Below, one piece after another: positions 18,785 to 28,135 of a DNA stretch of 64,000 nucleotides. Source of the DNA: Bacteroidales bacterium (GTDB lineage: Bacteria > Bacteroidota > Bacteroidia > Bacteroidales > Bacteroidaceae); the NCBI GenBank assembly GCA_018064685.1, contig JAGHUS010000152.1, positions 1 through 64,000 on the forward strand, in the 5' to 3' direction. Position numbers and translations under genes: made by a program. Positions within the stretch are counted from its first letter, which is position 1, and every line of letters starts with the position of its first letter. The notes beneath the pieces are model-generated. The model did no database searches, was not told the origin of the DNA, and saw only the letters and a program-made list of their open reading frames with translations.

Positions 18785-19201
18785 ATGAAACGTATTCTAA
18801 CTCTTCTATCATGTGTTTTTGCCGTTCTTGTACTGGCTTCATGCAAGCATGGCAAAGAGGGAGGCAATGCCGTCGCGCTGGAGCGAAATGACGGGCGTGA
18901 AATTATGTTTGTGGAGCCTGTGGGGCGTCAGCATACAGCCGTCGATTCGCTAATGTTCGAGCTGGACGAACTGATGCAGCAGTATGCTGCCATCCTGAGC
19001 CGGAGCGAGCAGGGTGAAGCTGTTGATGCACATCTGATGGCCATTCAAGCGCGTGTGGCCGATTTCGGACTGAAGCTGGAAATGAAGATGCATGACATGA
19101 GTTCGGAGGATATAGACCGATTTTATAAATACTATGACGAATGCATTGAAAGGATGGGGATGGTTCCTCCCTCTGCGGAGGCAGACACCACGGCATTCTG
19201 A
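18785..19201 (+). CDS. small putative lipoprotein
   Basis: Lipobox-type signal peptide MKRILTLLSCVFAVLVLASC. Confidence 0.7.
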   Translation: MKRILTLLSCVFAVLVLASCKHGKEGGNAVALERNDGREIMFVEPVGRQHTAVDSLMFELDELMQQYAAILSRSEQGEAVDAHLMAIQARVADFGLKLEMKMHDMSSEDIDRFYKYYDECIERMGMVPPSAEADTTAF

Positions 19202-19408
19202 ACTTGACGATATTCAATCTACTTAACCAAATCAAATTTCAAGTTTCGCATGTATAAGGGCTTTAAGGAGTTAAAAGACAAATGTCCTGCTCCTTGAGGA
19301 TGCGATGTGCGCCCCTGTATATCTGTCGTCGACTTTTGACTCCCGTCAAGAAGTAACTCCCTAATAGTGAAGCTTGCGAAACTATAATCAAATAACTAGC
19401 TCATCAAG

Positions 19409-22400
19409 ATGAATCGTTTCTTTACGTTTTTTCTGCTTGCATCGTGCATGGCGCAGGCAGAGGCAGCCGAATATAAGTTCAGGCTGAAAAACCAGCTAGG
19501 GCATCATCGCACCGAGGTGGTGGAGGTGAACGTGCCCAAGGATGTTAATGCCTCCCAATGCGTCTTGCTTGCCGATGACGGCAGTCCTGTAGCATTTGAG
19601 CTGCTGGGCGATACGGCCATTCGTTTTCAAGCCTCGATAAACAAGGCTTCCACCCAAGGCTATACGTTGAGCGAAGGTTCGGGACAGCGTCCCACAAAGC
19701 TGACGTATGCAGCCGTCATGCAGTCCAGTTCGCGTTCGGACATCGCATGGGAGAATGACCGATGTGCCTATCGTATGTATTCGTCCGTCCTGTTGTCAAG
19801 CGAACCTAATACGGGCAATGGTGTAGACCTTTGGGTTAAGAAGAAGCCTACGCCCGTCATCACCCAGATGTACTCTCTTTCTAACTATCATAACGAGAGT
19901 GAATATGGTGTGGATGCCTTCAGTGTGAACGGAAAGAGACTGGGTGTGGGTGGTGTAAGCCATGTGGTGAATGGAAAGCTTGTCATTCACAATCCACACA
20001 ACAAATGTGAGGTGCTGGAGAATGGTGCTTTGCACAGTGCATTCAAATTGACGTATAATAATCTTGATGTGAACGGTGTGAAATACACCAAGACATTGCT
20101 GGTAGAGACTCGTGCTGGCAGTCTGCTGAACAAGGCTACAGTGTGCTACACCCCCGTGGCAGGTGGCAGCGCAGCACCTTTCAAACTGGCAGTGGCATTG
20201 TACCAGCATACCGATATGAGCAGTGTGAAGCCTGAAGGCGTAGCGTATACCGATGTGCCTGGCGTGATAGGTTGGGCTGAAAGGCAGAGCGAGGGGTCGG
20301 TGACAAGCACCGGTGCACGTTTCTATCAAGGTGCTTGTATGCTGGACGCCGATAGCAAAACCGAGGTTATAGACCATCATCTATGTCTGACAACAGACTA
20401 TATGCCCGGCACCTATCTTACTTATTATTTTGGAGGAGGGTGGAGTGTCTTCCCCGAGGGCGACTTCGCATGCGACGAGGATTGGTTTGATGCTCTCGAC
20501 AACTTCTCAGACGAGATTCATCATCCCGTTGCTGAGACTTCATGGAATGGTGATCTGCCACTGAAGGACGACGTGAGAGGCATATTGGATATGGCTAACC
20601 TGCATTGGCAGACCACTCATCCCACTCACGGCGACCATTTCTGGAATCGTGCTGTATATCATACTGGCAATATGGCTGCTTATGAGGTTACTCACGACCA
20701 GGGCTACCTTGACTACTCGCTGGCATGGGCCGAGCACAATAAGTATTGGGGTCAGACTGGTACCGACAAGTCAAGATGGAAGTACACCTATGGTGAGTCG
20801 GCCGACTACGTGCTGTTTGGCGACAACCAGATTTGCTTCCAAGTCTATGCCGACCTGTATAAACTGCTGGGCGGAGAAGAGAAGATTGCCCGAGCCCGCG
20901 AGGTGATAGAGTACCAGATGAGTACCAAGGCCAAAGACTACTGGTGGTGGGTAGATGGCTTCTATATGGTGATGCCTGTCATGACCAAGCTTTATAACAT
21001 CACCGGAAATGAGCTTTATCTGGAAAAACTGCACGAATACTGGCACTGGGGTACCGATCTGATGTGGGACGACGAGGAGTCGCTTTACTATCGTGACAAG
21101 GATTATGTCTATCCGGCTCATAAGACCAACTCGGGCGGCAAGGATTTCTGGGCACGTGGTGATGGGTGGATTATGGCAGCCCTTCCTCGTGTGTTGAGTG
21201 AGTTGCCTGCCGATGACAAATATCGTGACGAATACATTGCCACCTACCGCCGTCTGGCCGAGGCGTTGCGCAACTGCCAGCGTACCGATGTCAATGGTAA
21301 TGGCTATTGGTGCCGTTCGCTGCTGGAAGAGGCTTATGCCCCAGGCTACGAGACTAGTGGCACAGCACTCATCACCTTCGGCATGTTGTGGGGTGTGAAC
21401 AATGGCATTCTCGACGAGACGGTGTATGGCAGTACGATAGAACGGGCGTGGAAGTACCTCACAGAGGTGGCTCTGCAGGACGATGGTACCGTGGGATACG
21501 TTCAGCCTATCGGAAGCAATGCCGCTCCTGGCACTTATATCCGTGCCGACCAGACTGCCGACTTCGGCGTAGGAGCCTATCTTTTGGCTTGTTCCGAGAT
21601 GATGCGTTATGCTGCTGGCACACAGACGGCAGCACCTCTGCGTGTGGCTTCTGTGACTTTGGCCGATGCCAATACCATCAAGGTCAAGCTTAATCAGTTG
21701 CCCGACGAGGAGAGTATGCTTGATGGCAGTCATTATCTGGTGGATGGCGAGCCTGTCGGCATACAGGAGATAACACACGACGGGGCTGGTACCATCACCA
21801 TCATTACTGACGAACCTTTGGACTATGGTAGATACACCCTGACTGTAAGCGGTTTGCTGAGTGTTGATGGCGTGGCAATGTCGTCCGACTATAACGGTCT
21901 GCTCGTCTGCACCGTTCCTTTCTACAAGAATACAACCATCAAGAGCGTCACTGCCATTGGTGCGCAGAGCGGAAATCCTGCCACGAATGTCATCGATGGC
22001 AAACTCAGCACGCGCTGGAGCCAGGAGGGAAAGCAGCAGTGGATACAGTTCAACCTAGGCAGCGTGAAGGTTATATATGCTGTCGATTTGGCTTGGTATC
22101 TGGGTGACACACGTGTCAATTACTTTGACGTGAAGGTAAGTACCGATGCAAAGAACTGGACCAGTGTTCTGTCAAGTCAGCAGAGCAGCGGCACCACCAA
22201 CGAGATGGAGCGTTACACCTTCCCCGAAAAGGTGGAGGCTAAATACGTACGCATCTATTGCAACGGCGCCAGCACCAGCACTTGGAATAGTATGACCGAG
22301 GGCCGTGTGTGTGTGGATGAAGAAGCTACGGGCGTTGTCCTGCCTGGCATGATGGCTTCCTCTGCCAGCAAGGCTTATGACTTGAACGGCCGCCGTGCCA

Positions 22401-22456
22401 AGGATGGTTTGCATGGCATTCGTGTTGTGGATGGCAGAAAGTATGTGAACAAGTAA
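19409..22456 (+). CDS. secreted DUF4861 / GH105-type unsaturated glucuronyl (rhamnogalacturonyl) hydrolase with C-terminal discoidin (F5/8C) domain
   Basis: GH105-like region (HFWNRAVYHTGNMAAYEVT, DGWIMAALPRVLSELPADD, SGTALITFGMLWGVNNG); F5/8C-like KLSTRWSQEGKQQWIQFNLGSVKVIYAVDL; tail YDLNGRRAKDGLHGIRVVDGRK. Confidence 0.8.
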   Translation: MNRFFTFFLLASCMAQAEAAEYKFRLKNQLGHHRTEVVEVNVPKDVNASQCVLLADDGSPVAFELLGDTAIRFQASINKASTQGYTLSEGSGQRPTKLTYAAVMQSSSRSDIAWENDRCAYRMYSSVLLSSEPNTGNGVDLWVKKKPTPVITQMYSLSNYHNESEYGVDAFSVNGKRLGVGGVSHVVNGKLVIHNPHNKCEVLENGALHSAFKLTYNNLDVNGVKYTKTLLVETRAGSLLNKATVCYTPVAGGSAAPFKLAVALYQHTDMSSVKPEGVAYTDVPGVIGWAERQSEGSVTSTGARFYQGACMLDADSKTEVIDHHLCLTTDYMPGTYLTYYFGGGWSVFPEGDFACDEDWFDALDNFSDEIHHPVAETSWNGDLPLKDDVRGILDMANLHWQTTHPTHGDHFWNRAVYHTGNMAAYEVTHDQGYLDYSLAWAEHNKYWGQTGTDKSRWKYTYGESADYVLFGDNQICFQVYADLYKLLGGEEKIARAREVIEYQMSTKAKDYWWWVDGFYMVMPVMTKLYNITGNELYLEKLHEYWHWGTDLMWDDEESLYYRDKDYVYPAHKTNSGGKDFWARGDGWIMAALPRVLSELPADDKYRDEYIATYRRLAEALRNCQRTDVNGNGYWCRSLLEEAYAPGYETSGTALITFGMLWGVNNGILDETVYGSTIERAWKYLTEVALQDDGTVGYVQPIGSNAAPGTYIRADQTADFGVGAYLLACSEMMRYAAGTQTAAPLRVASVTLADANTIKVKLNQLPDEESMLDGSHYLVDGEPVGIQEITHDGAGTITIITDEPLDYGRYTLTVSGLLSVDGVAMSSDYNGLLVCTVPFYKNTTIKSVTAIGAQSGNPATNVIDGKLSTRWSQEGKQQWIQFNLGSVKVIYAVDLAWYLGDTRVNYFDVKVSTDAKNWTSVLSSQQSSGTTNEMERYTFPEKVEAKYVRIYCNGASTSTWNSMTEGRVCVDEEATGVVLPGMMASSASKAYDLNGRRAKDGLHGIRVVDGRKYVNK

Positions 22457-22488
22457 GATTATAATAACTAACTAATTATCTACTAATA

Positions 22489-25400
22489 ATGAAAATGAAA
22501 CAGAAACTGTTGAGTATCGCGCTGCTGCTGTTGAGCAGTTTAGGAATGTCGGCTCAGACATTCAGCGGTCATCAAGTGGCCAGCGAAGGTGCTTGGTGCT
22601 GGTTTGCCGACCCACGTGCCACACATTATGAGAATGCTGACAAGTCTATCAACATGTCTTACATCGGATACATTGATGTGCACGGAGCGGTAAAGGCCAG
22701 TCAGTATAATTGGAACACTGGCGAGAAGCAGGATGTATTGGTTCGCAGCTACTTCCAGCCCGATGACCACAACAACCCCACCTTCCTTGTTCTTCCCGAC
22801 GAACGTGTGCTTATCATCTATTCGCGTCACACCGATGAGGCTGCCTTCTACTATCGTGTCAGTCTGAAGCCTGGCGACATCACACAGCTTGGCGAGGAGA
22901 AGCGTCTGGCCACTGCCAACAACACGACCTATCCTTCTCCCTTCATTATGAGCGACGACCCCACGCACTGGTATCTGTGCTGGCGTGGCATCAGCTGGCA
23001 TCCCACCATTGCCCGCCTCACCATGCCCGACGAGAATGGTGACTGTAAGTTCGACTGGGGACCTTACCAAATGGTGCAGTCAACCGGTGCACGTCCATAC
23101 GCCAAGTACTACAGCAACGGCAAGGACAAACTCTACGTAACCTACACCACCGGTCACCCCGACAACGAGTCGCCCAACTGGGTTTATTTCAACGTCATTA
23201 ACATCAACAAGGGTGGCGAGCCTACCCTCGAGGATATCAAGGGTACCAAGCTCTCGACTATCAAGAATGGTCCGTTCAAGGTCAACAAGGAGGCATCGTA
23301 CAAGAGCAGTTATCCCTACACCGTAGTTGATGCGCCCAGCAACGGCATACGCGACTGGGTATGGCAGATAGCACTTGACAAGAAGGACAATCCACGCATT
23401 GCCATGGTCAAGATAAACAGTGCCAAGACGCAGCATGAGTATTACTATGCTCGCTGGACTGGCTCGGCCTGGGCCTTGACTGACATCTGTGACGGAGGTG
23501 CCAAGTTCCATCCCTCTAACACCGAGTATTGCTACAGCGGCGGTGAGGCTCTCGACCAGCAGAATCCCAACATTATGTATGTGAGCAAGCCTACAGCCGG
23601 TACTTATGGTAATATTCACGAGATATGGAAGTATACGTTGGACGACAATGGCAAGAAGGTAGGCGAGGAGCAGATTACGAAGAACTCGAAAAAGAATAAT
23701 GTGCGTCCCTTCGTGCTTCCCGGTTCGGAAGGCTCGCCTTTGCGCCTGGCTTGGATGAATGGTGACTACCAGTATTGGATTGTCTGCAAGAACTATCCTA
23801 AGGGCTATCCCACCAGCATCATGTGCGACTATGACATGCCTCTTGCTCCTGCCTCGACAAAGGGATGGAGCATCAGCCGCACGTTGCAGATGGATGCCAG
23901 CAAGTATAGTGGCGAATTGCTCCGAATGGACAATATCGTCTACTCGCTCAGCGCTACAACCCACAAGCCAGAAATAAAGATTGGTGGTGCTGTCTATAGC
24001 AGTCAGAACCAACTCTATACCAGCGATGCATGGCAGACCTGCCCCGCTACAACCGATGGCAAGAGCTACTCCAGCATTCTTTCTTCGTGGAACCTCACCC
24101 TTACCTACGACTCACAGAAAAAACAGCTGACCAGCTATCGCAACGGACTCATCGATCAGATTATTGATGTTGAGCTGACTACAGTGCCCGAAGGCGTAGA
24201 AGAGGGGTGCATGAACCAGGCAGCTGTGCAACAGCACCTTGAGGCAGACATCCTGCAGCACGTTTGCTTGCCTGCCAAGGCTGTAACAGACGTGGTGCTT
24301 CCCACCTCATTGAATGGCGAAGGCATCACCTGGACCAGTAGTAACGAAGACGTACTGTCTGCTGCCGGCATATTCAATGCTCCTGCAGCAGAGACTGAGG
24401 TGAAACTGACAGCCAGCACATCGCATGCATCGCGTACCTATTGTGTCATGGCAATGCCCCGCAACATTCAGCAGAACCTGCTGTGCAGCTACGACTTCTC
24501 CGATACTAAGGATAAGAGTGGACGTGGCAATGACCTCACGCTGAAAGGCAGCGCCAAGGTGAATGGTGTGCTCGACCTTACGGCCAACACAGCCTCGGGC
24601 TTCAGCAGCAACGGCTATGCCATTCTGCCCGCTACGGTGATGGACTCGCTGCGCAGTTACACCATCCTGTTCGAGGCTACTCCCAAGAGCCTCAGCAATG
24701 CTCCTCGTTTCTATGACTTCGGCTTCAACAGCGGCAATAGTATCTTCTGCCGTGCCAATGCTTTCTGCGCAGGCATCAAGTATGCAGGTGGCAGCACCAC
24801 AATGACCAGTGCCAGCAAGGAACTGCAGGCTGGCAAGACCTACAAGATTGCTGTAGTATATAATGCTGGCAATCACAACACTACCATCTATCTGGACGGA
24901 GAGGTTGTGGCCAGTGGCGTAGAGAACCAGAATGAGCCCTATATGATAAGTCTTGATGCCAAGTGCGACCGCAACTATCTGGGCCGCACGCAGTGGTGGG
25001 ACAGCAATGTGGCTTCGAGCAATGTTGACTATGTGGGTACGATGGATAATTTCCAGATGTATAACACAACGCTCACACGCAAGGAGGTGTGCAAGGCTCA
25101 GGGCCTCCCTTTTGATGTGGAGCCTTACACGACTGAGTTCGTGAATGGCGATCTTGAAGACAGTTACAGTGTGTTTGTGAATCCTAAAAGCGATCGTGCC
25201 ATCTATCAGCCCGAAGGGTGGACTATAGAATATGGTACGCGCGATGAGAACGACCTGACCGCCATGAAGGATGGCGACCTCTATTACAGCAACTTCTTTG
25301 CAGCAAAGCCCCAACCCAATGAGGCTGGCCAGCATACGCTGTGGATTCGTCAGCGTTGGGGAGCCAGTTTGTTGAACTACTATCAGAATGTCCTGCTTCC

Positions 25401-25773
25401 TGCTGGCGAGTATACCTTGACGGCCGATGTCTTTGCCACGCAGAATGGTCAGAACAATGCTGCTGTGTATGTGGGCGAGTCACGCAAGACGGTTTCCACG
25501 CTGAATGCATGGCATACGCTCTCCTTCACTTTTACCAGCAATGGCGAGGATGCTGTGAAGATAGGCTTCCAAGCCACTCACACCGCCGATGAGTTCATTT
25601 GCGGCTTTGACAATTTCCGTTTGCAGAGCCTCACTCCTACGGTTGTCGTTGCTCCGTTGCAGAGTGCAGAGCGTTCTGCTCTCTACGATTTGAGCGGTCG
25701 TCCCGCTAGCAGTTCTCGCAAAGGCGTTGTGGTCCGCAATGGCAAGCTGCTGTTATCTGCTCCAAGACGTTAG
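22489..25773 (+). CDS. secreted BNR-4 repeat protein (candidate polysaccharide lyase/hydrolase) with Ig-like and LamG/concanavalin-like domains
   Basis: EGAWCWFADPRATHYEN, DDHNNPTFLVLPDERVLIIYSRH, WHPTIARL; EGITWTSSNEDVLSAAG; LamG-like SYDFSDTKDKSGRGNDLTLKG...YLDGEVVASG. Confidence 0.75.
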   Translation: MKMKQKLLSIALLLLSSLGMSAQTFSGHQVASEGAWCWFADPRATHYENADKSINMSYIGYIDVHGAVKASQYNWNTGEKQDVLVRSYFQPDDHNNPTFLVLPDERVLIIYSRHTDEAAFYYRVSLKPGDITQLGEEKRLATANNTTYPSPFIMSDDPTHWYLCWRGISWHPTIARLTMPDENGDCKFDWGPYQMVQSTGARPYAKYYSNGKDKLYVTYTTGHPDNESPNWVYFNVININKGGEPTLEDIKGTKLSTIKNGPFKVNKEASYKSSYPYTVVDAPSNGIRDWVWQIALDKKDNPRIAMVKINSAKTQHEYYYARWTGSAWALTDICDGGAKFHPSNTEYCYSGGEALDQQNPNIMYVSKPTAGTYGNIHEIWKYTLDDNGKKVGEEQITKNSKKNNVRPFVLPGSEGSPLRLAWMNGDYQYWIVCKNYPKGYPTSIMCDYDMPLAPASTKGWSISRTLQMDASKYSGELLRMDNIVYSLSATTHKPEIKIGGAVYSSQNQLYTSDAWQTCPATTDGKSYSSILSSWNLTLTYDSQKKQLTSYRNGLIDQIIDVELTTVPEGVEEGCMNQAAVQQHLEADILQHVCLPAKAVTDVVLPTSLNGEGITWTSSNEDVLSAAGIFNAPAAETEVKLTASTSHASRTYCVMAMPRNIQQNLLCSYDFSDTKDKSGRGNDLTLKGSAKVNGVLDLTANTASGFSSNGYAILPATVMDSLRSYTILFEATPKSLSNAPRFYDFGFNSGNSIFCRANAFCAGIKYAGGSTTMTSASKELQAGKTYKIAVVYNAGNHNTTIYLDGEVVASGVENQNEPYMISLDAKCDRNYLGRTQWWDSNVASSNVDYVGTMDNFQMYNTTLTRKEVCKAQGLPFDVEPYTTEFVNGDLEDSYSVFVNPKSDRAIYQPEGWTIEYGTRDENDLTAMKDGDLYYSNFFAAKPQPNEAGQHTLWIRQRWGASLLNYYQNVLLPAGEYTLTADVFATQNGQNNAAVYVGESRKTVSTLNAWHTLSFTFTSNGEDAVKIGFQATHTADEFICGFDNFRLQSLTPTVVVAPLQSAERSALYDLSGRPASSSRKGVVVRNGKLLLSAPRR

Positions 25774-25842
25774 TGGATTGCGTTTTTTTGTATTTTGTAA
25801 AAATTGACTTTCCCTAAGCTCGATTTGCTTAGGTGTTGTTAA

Positions 25843-25941
25843 GTTAATAGATTAAAGGAGTTAAGACGATACATTGCTGAATGATGGTACATCAGAATAC
25901 AACCATCAAAGCATTCGTCTTAACTCCTTTACCTTTTTAAC
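25843..25941. repeat. long inverted repeat between convergent genes (bidirectional terminator or MITE-like)
   Basis: Left arm 25843-25869 gttaatagattaaaggagttaagacga; right arm 25915-25941 is its reverse complement with about 4 mismatches; 45-bp centre. Confidence 0.75.
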
Positions 25942-25980
25942 TTTTGTGGCTCCTAGACTTCTAGTGTGTGAGGTCTGGCT

Positions 25981-27678
25981 TTAGTCTTCCATCAACTTGC
26001 GATAGCGAACACGCTTAGGTTCCTCTATGCCGAGGCGCTTGCATTTGTTCACCTCGTATTCCGAATAGGTGCCCTCGAAGAAGTATACCTGCCCATTGCC
26101 CTCGTAGGCAAGAATGTGTGTACAGATGCGGTCGAGGAACCAACGGTCGTGGCTGATGACAACGGCACATCCGGCAAAGCTCTCCAAGCCTTCCTCCAGT
26201 GCACGCAGGGTGTTGACGTCGATGTCGTTGGTAGGCTCGTCCAGCAGCAGTACGTTGCCTTCCTGCTTCAGCGCCATGGCCAGATGCAGACGATTGCGCT
26301 CGCCACCCGACAGCACACCGCATTTCTTCTCCTGATCGGCACCCGAGAAGTTGAAGCGGCTCAGGTAGGCACGGGCGTTGATGTCGCGACCACCCATGCG
26401 AATGAGCTCGTTGCCCTGACTGATAACCTGATATACGCTCTGGTCGGCTACGATATCCTTGTGCTGCTGGTCTACGTACGATAGTTTTACGGTTTCGCCC
26501 ACCTCGAACGTACCTGCGTCGGCATTCTCTAGGCCCATGATGAGGCGGAAGAGGGTGGTCTTACCGGCTCCATTGGGGCCAATCACGCCCACGATGCCGC
26601 CCTGAGGCAGTGAGAAGTTCAATCCCTCGAAGAGTACCTTGTCGCCGTATGCCTTCTTCACGTCGTGAGCCTCGATAACCTTTTGGCCCAGTCGTGGACC
26701 GTTGGGTATGTACAGCTCCAGCTTCTCCTCGCGCTCCTTCTGGTCCTCGTTCAGCATTCGCTCGTAGTTGTTCAGACGAGCCTTTCCCTTTGCCTGTCTG
26801 GCCTTGGGCGCCATGCGCACCCATTCCAACTCGCGCTCCAGTGTCTTGCGGCGCTTCGAGGCCGACTTCTCTTCCTGTGCCATGCGCTTGGTCTTCTGGT
26901 CCAGCCAGCTGGAGTAGTTACCCTCCCAGGGTATGCCTTCGCCACGGTCAAGCTCCAGAATCCAACCTGCCACATCGTCCAGGAAGTAACGGTCGTGGGT
27001 GACAGCGATTACTGTACCCTCGTACTGGTTGAGGTGCTGTTCCAACCAGTCTATCGACTCGGCATCGAGGTGGTTGGTAGGCTCGTCCAGCAGCAGCACA
27101 TCGGGCTTCTGCAACAGCAGTCGGCAAAGGGCTACACGACGGCGTTCACCACCCGAGAGCACTCCGCACAACTGGTCGGCAGGCGGACAGCGCAGTGCGT
27201 CCATGGCACGCTCTAGTCGGCTGTCCAGGTTCCATGCGTCGGTGGCGTCGATAATGTCCTGCAACTCGGCCTGTCGGGTGAAGAGCTGGTTCATCTTGTC
27301 TTCGTCTTCGTAGTATTCGGGCAGACCGAACTTCTGGTTTATCTCCTCGTATTCGGCCAGTGCGTCAACGACGTTCTGCACGCCCTCCTTGACGGTGTCG
27401 ATGACCGATTTGTTGTCGTCCAATTGCGGTTCCTGTGGCAGGTAGCCTACGGTGTAGCCAGGCGAGAAGACCACGTTGCCCTGATAGTTCTGATCCAATC
27501 CGGCAATGATCTTCATCAATGTTGATTTACCCGCACCGTTCAAACCGATGATACCAATCTTGGCTCCGTAGAAGAAGCTCAGGTAGATGTTCTTGAGTAC
27601 TTGTTTCTGGTTCTGCTGGATGGTCTTGCTCACGCCGACCATCGAGAAGATGATTTTCTTGTCGTCAGTTGTTGCCAT
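25981..27678 (-). CDS. ettA: ABC-F protein, energy-dependent translational throttle EttA
   Basis: Two ABC modules (GLNGAGKSTLMKI, GPNGAGKTTLFRL), LSGGERRRVALCRLLL and LSGGERNRLHLAMAL signatures, and EttA-type linker KRRKTLERELEWVRMAPKARQAKGKARLNNYERM. Confidence 0.95.
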   Translation of the reverse strand: MATTDDKKIIFSMVGVSKTIQQNQKQVLKNIYLSFFYGAKIGIIGLNGAGKSTLMKIIAGLDQNYQGNVVFSPGYTVGYLPQEPQLDDNKSVIDTVKEGVQNVVDALAEYEEINQKFGLPEYYEDEDKMNQLFTRQAELQDIIDATDAWNLDSRLERAMDALRCPPADQLCGVLSGGERRRVALCRLLLQKPDVLLLDEPTNHLDAESIDWLEQHLNQYEGTVIAVTHDRYFLDDVAGWILELDRGEGIPWEGNYSSWLDQKTKRMAQEEKSASKRRKTLERELEWVRMAPKARQAKGKARLNNYERMLNEDQKEREEKLELYIPNGPRLGQKVIEAHDVKKAYGDKVLFEGLNFSLPQGGIVGVIGPNGAGKTTLFRLIMGLENADAGTFEVGETVKLSYVDQQHKDIVADQSVYQVISQGNELIRMGGRDINARAYLSRFNFSGADQEKKCGVLSGGERNRLHLAMALKQEGNVLLLDEPTNDIDVNTLRALEEGLESFAGCAVVISHDRWFLDRICTHILAYEGNGQVYFFEGTYSEYEVNKCKRLGIEEPKRVRYRKLMED

Positions 27679-27840
27679 TGTTCTAATTTATAATTCTTTA
27701 TAGAAAAAGTTATAGGTTTTTGGTTTATAGGTTATAGATATTATACACTTGTCTGCCTGAATACTTCTTGGACCAATGCCTGCATACTTGTTGAGCTTCT
27801 GCCAGCAAACGTGACATATCTATAAACCATACCCCATAAC

Positions 27841-28044
27841 CTAAAAACTTTTCAAAACGAGCTCTTTCTCAAAACGTTCTGCTTCTTGCTTTCTCTCCTC
27901 TTCGCTGAGGGTGGGGCAGAGTCGCTCCACGGCAGCTCGGAAAGCCTCCACAGCATGCATTTTCATGATTCGTTTTCCTGCCGTCATGCCACTGGCGTAA
28001 GGCGTGTGGGGCAGCAAGCTTCTGTTGAAATTACCGTCGCTCAT
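27841..28044 (-). CDS. small conserved-looking hypothetical protein
   Basis: 67 aa MSDGNFNRSLLPHTPYASGMTAGKRIMKMHAVEAFRAAVERLCPTLSEEERKQEAERFEKELVLKSF; TATATTTG -7 box upstream at 28068-28075. Confidence 0.6.
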   Translation of the reverse strand: MSDGNFNRSLLPHTPYASGMTAGKRIMKMHAVEAFRAAVERLCPTLSEEERKQEAERFEKELVLKSF

Positions 28045-28119
28045 GCTTCTTTATATTTATCTGTGTGCAAATATACTACTTTTTTTTAGCTTTTTTGCCC
28101 CTTTTTCAAAAAAAATACT

Positions 28120-28127
28120 TAATTTTG
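28120..28127 (+). promoter_or_regulatory. Bacteroidetes -7 box (TAATTTTG)
   Basis: Just upstream of the ATG at 28136; supports a start later than the ORF-track start. Confidence 0.4.
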
Positions 28128-28135
28128 CATTCGTG

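Noticed and set aside
20771-21778. 335-aa minus-strand ORF (also 24307-25335, 23080-24012, 34161-35399, 9564-10805, 49789-50883)
   Set aside because: All lie antisense to well-supported secreted or transporter genes and show no recognisable motifs.
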